Of a stretch of 64,000 nt of DNA, positions 50,015 to 59,920 are shown piece after piece (within the stretch, counting starts at the first letter, position 1; every line of letters begins with the position of its first letter). Source of the stretch: Clitopilus passeckerianus. Its lineage: Eukaryota; Basidiomycota; Agaricomycetes; Agaricales; Entolomataceae. The notes beneath the pieces were generated by a model that ran no database searches, was not told where the DNA came from, and saw only the letters and a list, made by a program, of their open reading frames with translations. The position numbers and the translations under genes were made by a program. Location of the stretch: positions 1 through 64,000 of the forward strand of contig CALYLX010000033.1 of the NCBI GenBank assembly GCA_944990035.1. Direction: 5' to 3'.

Positions 50015-51322
50015 TCACGACTGGCCACCTTCATTTTCTGCTCCTGGTAACACAATCGTATGGAAGTTAGGGAAGACGAGCTCTTCTTCGATAGTCTTCC
50101 TAATAACATCCTGTATAAACCTCTCCACCCTCGTAACATTCTTCAGCACATGCTTATCCGTCTGCCCAATCTCGGTATCAATAAAAATCGAAGGCAAAAG
50201 CCTGAGTCCAATCGGGAGCGGCTTGCCCGACCTCGGATTTCCAGGACTAGAGCCTCCCGCTGTGCCTCCAGAGAGGTTGATCGAGTTCGATGGCGAATCT
50301 TCCGACTCGTGCTCCTCAGGTGGGGTAGCATTTGGATCTGTATGCTCGCGTTTCGGCCGGTCTGAAGAGGCTGCAGGTCCATAGGGGTCAAGATCGTCCA
50401 AAACGCACAGGTGAACTCGTTTGCGTTGGCCTTCGTATGCGACTGCTAATTCGCCGTCGAATACGAGCCCTGTGATTGAGAGTTTGATGGGGAGGGACAT
50501 GAACATGGGTGAGGGGTAGTTGATGAGGAGGGACGTTTGAAGTGTCAGGCGGAGGTCAGACGCCCAGTGGACGTGGAGGTGGACTTGGAGGTTCGGATGT
50601 GGGTTTTCTTGGGGTGGTTGGAGGTGGGAATGGCTTGGAGGGGCAGGAGCACTTGTGGGTAGTGCGGATGCGAGAGGTTGGGAGTGGTGGGACGAGAACG
50701 AATGTGATCGAGAGGGTTGCATGGAATGCGAGTCCTGGAACCCAGGCATACCAATCCCAAGCCCAGGACCCATGCCTGGAGTGTACATCCCTGCAAAGGG
50801 CGAAAACGGAGTACCAGGCGACGGTGTGGGGTATCCAGTCATGCCTGGCCAGAGTGCACGATCCATAGAGAGCGCAGGCATGCTCATGTTCAGATGTAAC
50901 GGTGCACCGCCAGACGTTCCATGCGAGAAAGAGCTTCGAGAGCATCCATAGCCGTATCCGAATCCCGCCCGTTCAGCCCGACCTGCAGTCCGCCTGGATA
51001 CCCATTCGAAATCTTCATCTTCGTCTGCTGCTGCTCCTTGCTGCGGCGACAGCTGTCCTTTCACTTCCATACTATGTCTCCTACTTCCACTAGGCACTTC
51101 CTTGTCATCTTCGTCTTCGTCATCCTCCATAAAATCGCGGTATATATCCCTCAGGTCGACTAATTCCACATCTGGGGAGATCGTTCCAAAGTCAAAGGAG
51201 GTGACGGTGACAGGTCCGATGAAAGATGGTCGCGGGGCATTTGACAGGCTCCTGTTGAGGATCTCAACTAGTGAGTCGGCAAGAGATGAATCGAGTTGGG
51301 CCCATGAGAGGTCGATCGACAT
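50015..51322 (-). CDS. MDM12: Mdm12, ERMES complex SMP-domain protein
   Basis: Soluble subunit of the ER-mitochondria encounter structure, which bridges Mmm1 and Mdm10/Mdm34 and moves phospholipids between the membranes. Single exon, 435 aa, starting at the ATG at 51322 (MSIDLSWAQLDSSLADSLVEILN), the usual Mdm12 N-terminus. An in-frame upstream ATG (51382) would add 20 residues and is less likely. The SMP lipid-binding domain is split: N-terminal part (FIGPVTVTSFDFGTISPDVELVDLRDIY), then an acidic and His/Pro/Ser-rich insertion of about 190 residues, then NLQVHLHVHWASDLRLTLQTSLLINYPSP, LPIKLSITGLVFDGELAVAY and the terminal FIQDVIRKTIEEELVFPNFH. A second disordered insert interrupts the C-terminal half, as in other basidiomycetes. 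Confidence 0.95.
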   Translation of the reverse strand: MSIDLSWAQLDSSLADSLVEILNRSLSNAPRPSFIGPVTVTSFDFGTISPDVELVDLRDIYRDFMEDDEDEDDKEVPSGSRRHSMEVKGQLSPQQGAAADEDEDFEWVSRRTAGRAERAGFGYGYGCSRSSFSHGTSGGAPLHLNMSMPALSMDRALWPGMTGYPTPSPGTPFSPFAGMYTPGMGPGLGIGMPGFQDSHSMQPSRSHSFSSHHSQPLASALPTSAPAPPSHSHLQPPQENPHPNLQVHLHVHWASDLRLTLQTSLLINYPSPMFMSLPIKLSITGLVFDGELAVAYEGQRKRVHLCVLDDLDPYGPAASSDRPKREHTDPNATPPEEHESEDSPSNSINLSGGTAGGSSPGNPRSGKPLPIGLRLLPSIFIDTEIGQTDKHVLKNVTRVERFIQDVIRKTIEEELVFPNFHTIVLPGAENEGGQS

Positions 51323-51716
51323 GGACTGAAGGTGTGAGTGTGGAAATGTGGAGGATGCCCGAGTTTGGGGAAAGGTTCTCACGGATCGAGAGACTTTGTT
51401 GTCAAGTGGCGCATTGAAACGCTTCTTTTGATTCGACCAGGTTCATGGAAGCTCGTGAATACTCTGGCAGGGACGTTTCCTCTCCGCCGAGGTATTACTG
51501 GGGCAAGAAGGACTCAACTTTTTGCACACAGTCCTAGATGATCGGGTCGGCCAGAATGCACGCTCGGATTTCTTCTTAAACAATTGTTCGGGATTTCTGT
51601 CATAGCTTCAGATCAGGGAGGTCTTGAATGCCACACTCCCACAAGATGCTCCAACCTCAGACACCTCAGCCACATATAATATTCTTGAGAAATCTCGGGT
51701 GACTTGCAACTATAAC

Positions 51717-52218
51717 ATGGACTTCGTGAAGAAACAGCTCAACCAGCGCATGGGCGGCGGCCAAGCTCAACAGTCATCTCAGGCTACTGGAGCCACAGAT
51801 AACGTTCCTGATGGCACCAACCCCTCTCTAAACCAAGTCGGCACGGACATGGGTGCGCAAAGCCACGGCGGACACTCTCAACAAGGTTTGTCGTTTCTCC
51901 CATCCCCTCACCTGACGGGTGTTCACTCCATCCCTGTCCGATAGAACTATTCAACAAAGGTAGCTCACGCCCCCCCTCCCTACCTCAAATATCATTCGGC
52001 TCATCCCCCGTCTTTCACCTCCAGGAATGAGTTTTGTCCAACAACGCATGGGCGGGGCCCCGGCCGGACAGGGAGGAGGAGCTGGTGGGCACATGCCACA
52101 CCTGCCTCAGGGAGGTATGAGCAATGAACAAATGCAAGCTGCGATGAGGTCTGGGTTTAAAGGTGTTACGGGACATGATTTTCCTATGGAAAAGCCTCCT
52201 GGATCTTCTGGAGCTTAA
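51717..52218 (+). CDS. small Gly/Gln-rich protein with internal repeat, 125 aa
   Basis: Three exons: 51717-51885, a 15-nt microexon 51945-51959, and 52025-52218; 378 nt, in frame. The microexon is bounded by GATAG| and |GTAGCT and encodes ELFNK at the join, linking SQQ to GMSFVQQ. Two related segments, FVKKQLNQRMGGGQ and FVQQRMGGAPAGQ, suggest an internal duplication. The rest is Gly, Gln and Met-rich, ending KGVTGHDFPMEKPPGSSG. No signal peptide, membrane span or known domain. An upstream in-frame ATG at 51628 would add 30 residues; the ATG at 51717 gives a cleaner N-terminus. Divergent from MDM12. Function unknown. Confidence 0.6.
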
Positions 52219-53230
52219 GGGCGAGACGAAGAGAAAATGATAGGGAAATTGAAGCTAGGAGGTTACGTTTGGAAGGAGAAATTGATTATGCACATCCTGT
52301 TAATATGTCTATTTAAATTGTTGTATAAATGTTGAAGTCATTTGCGTGTCCTGGCTTTCTTGAGGCCTAAATCCCCCTATCTTAATATATCTCCGCACCA
52401 CTCGGATAATCCCAATACATCAAATCATCGTCGCCATCCAAAATTGCGCCATGCTTTTCTCCTGGATCATGCGGACAGACTTGCATCGCCCTTATCACTC
52501 GGGCTCTGACTGGAGCAGCTTCTCCATTGCCTCGAGGCTATTGGCGAAGATCACTTCTTGGCTTAGTTGGATAAACGTGTGTCATATGTCCATCAGTGAT
52601 GTATTATGGGAACAAAAAAATAAATGGGCGAGCATGGGCTTGAACGTTGATGACGATTACTCGAACTCCTTTGACTCGCTTGTTCGTGTCAAAACTCCAT
52701 CAGAACTGCTGCCCTGACGGTGAGGCCACACAACTTTACGAGTTTCGACGACGTGTCGTGGAGAATCCCAAATTTTTTAGCTTGTACTCTTAGTTCAGGA
52801 TAGCGTCTAATCGAAATAACACAGTGGAGCATTTCGTGGAGTGTTGTAGCGTCTGGTAACTAGGGCACAGTCGGTAACTGAATTGGGGAGCATATGAGGG
52901 TGAAATGTTAGAACAATCGTGGGAAGTTTCCGAAAAGCCGACAAGTTTGGAAAAGGGACTCACTGCTCAAATTGTTATCCCGGCCTGTTCTACCATTAAG
53001 GCGACTGGGGTCAACGACCAAGAGACCGTCTTCAACGTTCTCCACGTACTTTTTCATTTACAAGGGTTTTCGTTGGTTAACTAGGCTATATTAGGTCAGT
53101 TTATCTGTCAAACATCGGACTTTTTTCACCCTGAAAACTAATCCCAAATCGGATCCCTTTCCAGCAGACATTTTGGCTTTTACGATACAAACCTCGTAAA
53201 AGTTGGCTCTTACTTTCAAACATCTCCCCC
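52219..53230. other. 1 kb intergenic, no supported gene
   Basis: An open frame at 52451-52717 has no motif support. It holds the 3' flank of the small Gly/Gln-rich gene and the upstream region of the sugar transporter. An A-rich run lies near 52614-52621. Confidence 0.5.
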
Positions 53231-54909
53231 ATGCACCATCGACCCACGCCCTCCGTCCGGGTAGAACTTGGAATGTCACCGTCATCATCACCACGCTCGT
53301 CGTCTCTCTTGCCCTCAGCAGCGTTGCAGAACGCGGAGAAGGGAATCGCTGGCGTGAACCAACAGTCAGACGGTCCTAGGATATTCGGCCTACCGCTGAA
53401 ATACATTTCGTACGTGTCATTATGAATGTCCTCATGAAGACCTCCTAACCACTGTTGCTCGACAGACTGGTCACATTGGCAGTCCAGAATGCCGCCCTCT
53501 CAATAGTCATGCACTATTCGCGTATCTCGACCCCACCCGCGCTGGCATACTCACCAGCTTCCGCTGTGCTGCTCAATGAACTTCTAAAGGGCTCAATATC
53601 ATTTGTTATCGCCGTTTCAAGGACACCTCAAATAACCGAATCCTGCTACCAACGACGACTAAACCCAGGACGCTGGTTTGCCTCCCTTCCCTTCCTCCTC
53701 TCTTCCGCGTTCTGGCAAGTTTGCCGCGAAGTCTTCTCCTCGGACTGCTGGAAACTATCCATTCCCGCCATACTCTACGTTATCCAAAATTCCCTCCAAT
53801 TTGTCGCCATCTCCAATTTGCCCGTGGCTACCTTCCAGGTCACCTACCAGATGAAGATTCTCACCACTGCTGCCTTCTCCGTCGCATTGCTGCGCAAGAA
53901 GCTCAGCTCGACAAAATGGCTTAGCCTATTCTTCTTGGCTATCGGAGTGGGGATAGTACAGATCCAAACGACGGGCTCAAGCCCGAAGCACCACAGCCAT
54001 GGGGGTTCCTCAAACGGGGTTGTAGGGAGTGCACATGAATATCAGTATGCACATGTCATGTCGCCTATGAAGGGCTTTGGAGCGGTGACCGCAGCCTGTT
54101 TCACCTCTGGTCTTGCCGGTGTGTACTTCGAGATGGTCTTGAAGAACTCCCGCGCGGATCTTTGGGTTAGGAATGTCCAGCTGTCCTTGTTCTCCCTCAT
54201 TCCCGCCCTGCTTCCTATCCTGTACGAGCAGAAGGACTACCCCTCACAAGGCGTTGTTGCGGATCTGCTCCGAAACTTCGGTGGATGGGCATGGGCAACT
54301 GTCGCCGTACAGGTCTTCGGAGGTCTTATCACAGCCGTCGTGATCAAGTACTCGGATAACATCCTCAAGGGTTTCGCGACTTCGCTCTCGATCATCCTCT
54401 CCTTTATGGCCTCGGTCTGGCTCTTCGACTTCCGACTGACCCTGTCATTCGTGATTGGAGCTTCTACCGTCCTCAGCGCCACCTGGATGTACAACCAGCC
54501 CCCAGGAAAAGAGCCCGTTATTACGTTCCCCTCCTCGCTCACGAACAAGGACTCGTCAATTGGAAAACTCATGTCCCCGACCGAGCCTATCCTCGGAGAG
54601 TTCCCATCAAAGAAGTCATCCCCCTTCGGCACGCCCAAAGGTATCGCGTCTGCTCTCGGAATCAACAACACCTCTGCAACGGAAGTCAATGGCCATTTGG
54701 CGGTGAACGGGAATGGATTTGGAGAGATTCAGGATACGTCCAGGTACCAGCATGCGCCATATGGGAGCCCATATGGATCGAGGGTCCCGTCGACAGTCCC
54801 GAGCAGGAGTCAGACCCCTCACCCACCGGCGTCGAATGGGCCGAGTAGAAGTGGAAGTAGCGTGAATCTTGTACCACTGGTGCCTATGGAGAGGGAAGCT
54901 AGCCGGTGA
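53231..54909 (+). CDS. Golgi nucleotide-sugar transporter (SLC35A / UDP-galactose type)
   Basis: Multispan antiporter that brings UDP- or CMP-linked sugars into the Golgi in exchange for the monophosphate. Two exons, 53231-53409 and 53466-54909; 1623 nt, 540 aa, in frame. About ten hydrophobic spans run from LVTLAVQNAALSIVMHYS to FVIGASTVLSATWMY. Family hallmarks: LLNELLKGSISF, LYVIQNSLQFVAISNLPVATFQV with TYQMKILTTAAFSV, and IKYSDNILKGFATSLSIILS near the last spans. The N-terminal 55 residues and the C-terminal 140 residues are cytosolic, Ser/Pro-rich and disordered, longer than in animal relatives. Exact sugar specificity cannot be read from sequence. Functionally complementary to the apyrase at 15234-17563, though unlinked in expression as far as can be seen. 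Confidence 0.94.
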
Positions 54910-55706
54910 TTGGGGCATTTGGGTATTTCGTGGGCCACGGGCTAGGCACCCCTGCCTCGCCTGGTGTTTAATGACTGTGATGGTTTCTAATCCAAGTTCG
55001 ACTTTCCTCTTCACTTCAACCTCTTCGTTGTGACTATTTGAGCTCTCCCCGATTTTTTTGGTGACATGATGACGATTCAACAGTAACGAACAATGATTAC
55101 CCTTGTCTGATATTATTCCTTCCTCCCTCCTCCCTCCTTCCGTTCCGCCAGTCCTCCCTGTCCCTACGCGATACAATCGTTGACTATACCCTCACTCCAG
55201 TCTCGTATATCTATAATAGGGACATCTCCCCTAAAATGCGGCTCAATGCGCGCAGATTATCAACCTCCCACCCCTTCATCTTCAACAGACAGGCACTCCA
55301 CCCTTCTGACACTGCAACGTACATTTAATATACCCTCCACAGTTCCCCATCTTCATGTTAATTTCTTGGTTGTTTTCTGCTCCCTTTTTTCACCTTTACC
55401 TTAGATTCTTCTGATTTCTTCGGCTGAGAGTTTTTTTGTGTTACTTCAAGATTTCTTATTTCTACTTAGAGTAGTTCCAGTTTTCTAGTTCTCTATATTC
55501 GAAGCAATGAATGAAGAGCGTCAATAAGATGATAATTTGATTGGCAAGCTTGTGGGGCGCCAGGCACCGTGACGTTGAAGCTGAACGCGCCTGTTAACTG
55601 TTAACCTTTGCACACACTTTACATTCTACAAAGCCAAAGATTGGCACGCCTTGGTCTCCTACTATTTACACCGACCAGCCTGATTCATAGTCGAAGAGAT
55701 ATCACA
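54910..55706. other. intergenic, about 800 bases, T-rich
   Basis: Pyrimidine-rich tracts near 55106-55150 and T-rich sequence near 55380-55480. No supported gene; 3' flank of the transporter and upstream of the F-box array. Confidence 0.45.
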
Positions 55707-57372
55707 ATGCCCTCGCAATCAGTTCCCGATAGCCTCCCTGGTACCCAAATACTTGGAGAAACGCCTTTTATGGCCGTTTAAAAAAGGATAGAATCTATTG
55801 AGGCTTCCATACGTCGGAGCCAGGAAGAAGTACGTCGCCTGAAAAGCGAACAAAACAGCTTCGCTTTACCAAACAAACTACCCGACGAAATCCTTGCAGA
55901 GGTCTTCCTGTGTATCGCACACGGTCCACTCGAGACTGGCTCTCACATTAAGTTGATCAACTCCACGCACGTCTGCTCGAGATGGCGCCAAATTGCTCTG
56001 GGCTGCCCGAGGCCATGGACCAGGCCCAACTTTGACAACCTCGAGCGCGCGAGGGCAATGCTGAAAAGAGCAAAGCCACAACTACTCGACATCGATTGGA
56101 ATTTATGCCTTCCAGACGCTTACGACTACGAGGGTTTTTGCGAGGATAGAGATGTTGCGTGGGAGGCCGTTGAAGAAAGGAGTCAACTTATCCTCCAGAA
56201 CATCCCAGATGCTCGAACCTTGGTGATTAATGAAGGCGATAATGATGCATCATTCTCCTGTTTCGGGCAGTGTCCAGAAGCACCCTTTCTTCAGGCGCTC
56301 ACTGTCGTTTCCCCCTACTATATCTTGGATGATTCAAGTCTCACCTTTTCAGTTCTTCAAAAAATCGTTGGGCCTTCCAACCGAAACTTGAAGTGCATCG
56401 AGCTCGTATGCAGGAGCCTCTTTACAACCGAAGCAGCACCATTCGCCTCCACCCTTGCTTTCCTTACCAGTCTATCTATTTTGCTCGATCCCGCGGACCC
56501 TATGGATGATCAACTTACAACTCTAGCCCAGGCCATTAAATGCCTGTGTCAATTCCCCAATCTCACGGAATTACACCTAACCTACGCTTTCTCCCACCCG
56601 GGGGGTCAGGACAAAAGGGGTGAAGCTAGTACCCTTATGGCAAATCTTCCAAATCTTCAACTTATGAGACTGGAGGATCATTCGGGAAATAAAATTCACT
56701 TCCTTGTAAACCTAATATATCCTTCAACGACAGCTCTCACACTTTGCGACAGGAGAAAAATGTCTAAAGACTTTTTGCGATCTCCTCACTGTTGTCGGCG
56801 TGCACATTCAAAGGAGCGGCTCTATACGCGATGTCGCAGCCTCCGATGGCCCACCCATTCGTTCAGACATCACTGGCGGAGAGGCTTCCATACGGCTTCA
56901 AGTTACCCCCGTCGAGGAAGGCTGCCAGGAAACGTCGAAGCCACTCGTTACCATCATCCTGACAGGGGATTGGATTGGACAATCGGTAGTTCAGGCCTTA
57001 CTCGCTACTCTCTCTTGCGACGAGATAGATCACTTGGAGTATGACCTATATAGGGAGTCTGGGGACTTCTGGAAGGAGGTTGGGAGCTTACCAAAGCTGA
57101 CAACACTCCGGGTTGGAAATTCACATCCTGCACTTTTGGAGACCCTGAAGGTTGAATCAGAAGGAAGGAAGTCGCAGGCGTATTTTCATGCCCTCTGGCA
57201 TATCTGTTTGAGCAAGTGGAGTTTCTATGACTCCAACAACACCGACCCAACTGCTCGAACTCGCGAAATTCGCGGTGACATCAGTGAATTTTTGCAGGCT
57301 CTAGAACTTCGCAGAGAAAGCGGGGTAGGGATCGAATACTTGGAGGTCACAAAGTGTAAAGGCTTTAGTTAA
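55707..57372 (+). pseudogene. tandem F-box family copy A, broken
   Basis: Same family as copies B and C: a coiled-coil-like start (KRIESIEASIRRSQEEVRRLKSEQN cut by a stop before it), an F-box (LPDEILAEVFLCIAHG..THVCSRWRQIALGCPR), then irregular LRR-like repeats (FPNLTELHLTYAF; LPNLQLMRLEDHS; LPKLTTLRV). From the ATG at 55707 the frame meets TAA at 55779-55781 where copies B and C have CAA. A second break is a frameshift between about 56750 and 56800 near an A-run; the frame then continues to 57372 (LTVVGVHIQRSGSIRDV to LEVTKCKGFS). The rest is long and open, so decay appears recent. An intron removing the TAA was looked for but not found. Confidence 0.75.
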
Positions 57373-57652
57373 AGCACCAAAGGAATTCTGGAGGGTATGT
57401 GCAGGGTTTCATGGGACGAAACTTGCCAATACAATCAAACTAGATACGGTAGTTGCTAATCACGCTCTATTTGAATTGTAAGTATGTTTAATCTGGAAAC
57501 AATTTGAGAACTGAGTACATACTGGAGGTTCGACTCTGGATGTGACCAAGCAGTTTTGTACACACTCCCGTTGACCAAGAGCCGAATGATTGAATCACGA
57601 CATTGACAGTGATTAGGGTCAACAACTCGCGGCTGCATGTTTTCCTCCAGCA

Positions 57653-59449
57653 ATGGTCTTGGACATTGCTTCCCATCTCAAAGATGGCAACCAAGCAGCA
57701 ATCGACACACCCTTTACAATGCTTCAAAAAAGGATAGATTCTATCGAGAGTTCCATACGCCGCAGCCGGGAAGAAGTACTTCGGTTAAAAAGCGAACAAA
57801 ATAACTTGGCTTTGCCCAACAGGCAGCCCGACGAAATTCTTGCCGAGGTCTTCATGTATCTCGCACACGGCCCACCAGGGAACTCAGGATGGCCGACGGT
57901 GCTCCCTCACATCGCACTGATCCAAACCACGCACGTCTGCTCGAGATAGCGTCAAATTGCTCTGAGCCGCCCGAGGCTATGGACTAACCCGAATTTCGAC
58001 AACCTGGAATGTGTGCAAGAACCATGGTGAAAAGAGCGAAGCCATAACTACTCGACCTCGAATGGAACCTGTACCCTCGAAGAACATATACTTCCGACGG
58101 AGCTGAAGACGAAGAAGCAGGGTTCAAAGCCTTGGATGAGCAAAATGAACTCATTTTACAAATAATACCGGATGCTCGAACTTTGGTTATTACAGAAGGT
58201 TATGTCGAGGAACACCTTGTCCCTCTTAAGCACCGAGAGGCACCTTTCCTCCAGGCTCTGACTTTGCGTTCCGTGAGTGTTGCACCAAAGGATCCCAGAG
58301 CCACCTTTGCCTTTCTCGAGAAATTCGTTGGCACTCGAAATAACAGTCCGAAGAGCATTTGCTTCGAACACGACAGCCTGAGCTTGTTCGTTGTAGAAGC
58401 ATTGTCATTCCTCGCCCTCGTTCCCTCCGTAACCAGCTTGACGATTACGCTCCACCCATCTGCATCATTTACCGCGAACCAGCAGGCGAGATTCCACCGT
58501 CCTCAAACCACCCTAGCCCAGGCGGTCAGGTGCTTGCAGCAACTCCCCAGCCTGCGGGAGTTACGGTTGATTCAAGCCTTTCTCAAGCCTGACCATCAAC
58601 GTCTAAACAAAGGGGACAACTCACTTACGGCCGACCTCCCTGGACTTCAATTACTACACTTGGAGGATTACGCAGAGAATACGGCAGCGTTTCTCAGAAA
58701 CCTCATGTTCTCATCGACGACAGTCCTCGCCCTTCGCCTGAACGAAGACAAGACAAATGACTCGGAAAAGACGCCTTGCGACCTCCTCAGTGTCCTCACT
58801 GCTGTCAACATGCACCTTCGAAAAGGGAGCATTGTACGCTCTCTTGTATTCGGCCTGTGCGAGTCACTTCTGGAGCGTTCAATATCAATCCATGCTACCC
58901 CTCCAGAACAGACCTACAAACAAAATTCCAAGCCCGTCATCACTATTGCCGTGCCACATTTGTGCTCAGGGGATTCCATAGTTTAGGCTGTTATTAATTC
59001 TCTGTCTCTTGACGAGTTAGACCAGTTGGACTACGAATGCAGCCCACCTGGCAGATCTATTGATTTTTGGCCGTCGATCGGAAGTTTATCAAAGTTGAAG
59101 ACACTCCGAATCAAACTTCTGGAGGCCCTTCAGGCGAAGCCAGCGCAGCGTACCGGATTATCTGCATATTTTCCTGCCTTAGAGAACATCTCTTTGAGCT
59201 GCTGATATTTCGTTGGTTTCAGCGGAACTGAACCGTATGCTCGAACCGCCCAAAATGATTGCTTTGTTGCGGGCTCTAGAGCTTCGCAAATAACGGGGGA
59301 TGGGAATCAAGCGTTTGAAAGTTATACAGTGCAAGGGTTTTAGTGAAGGCGCGAAAGAGGCATTGAAGGGAATTTGCAAGGTTGACAAAGTAGATCTAGA
59401 GGGGATTTGTAGGCCTCTTGCCCGGGATGAAGCGTTGGGTATGGGTTAA
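57653..59449 (+). pseudogene. tandem F-box family copy B, heavily broken
   Basis: Starts MVLDIASHLKDGNQAAIDTP and has MLQKRIDSIESSIRRSREEV and the F-box QPDEILAEVFMYLAHG, then stops at TAG (57946-57948) exactly where copies A and C have the Trp of HVCSRW. Further damage: a length change near 58015-58025, TAA for CAA soon after (PQLLD site), TAG for CAG at 58984-58986, TGA for a conserved Trp codon near 59203, and TAA near 59293. Between these, long stretches are still homologous (58132-58983). At least six disabling changes make it a pseudogene. Confidence 0.88.
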
Positions 59450-59920
59450 CTGGACGAAGAGTTCTAGGGCTCAAACCTTGAGCAATATAATTACGCTGAA
59501 TCTAGCGGTATTTGCCATGACTTGTATGTTCTTCGTGGTTGTTCAGTCGGTTTTTGCTTGGCTCCTAGGCGAGTAAACGAAACAAACTTCGAGTTTTGCT
59601 GCCTCAAGTGACTCAGAACTAGAGGGTCGGGCAGGCTTCTATTCAAGGGCGTTAGATAGTTGTAGGTACGTAGTTCCTTTGTATTTGAAGGAATGGATGA
59701 ATAATCAGATGAACCCCCTGATGATGACGGCGAACTGGTTTGGAATCGATCCTGAAGTGGAAATCCCAGCCTCATTTATGAACCACCACCTCACTACGCT
59801 CCCGACTAAGCCCTCTAGCCAGCCTATTTAGAGCACAGAACGCACTTTTTGCTCTGATTTCATAAACTGAGCACCCTCTAGCTTACTCTATCTTGTCAAG
59901 CGCCTCACTTTTTGCCTCTA

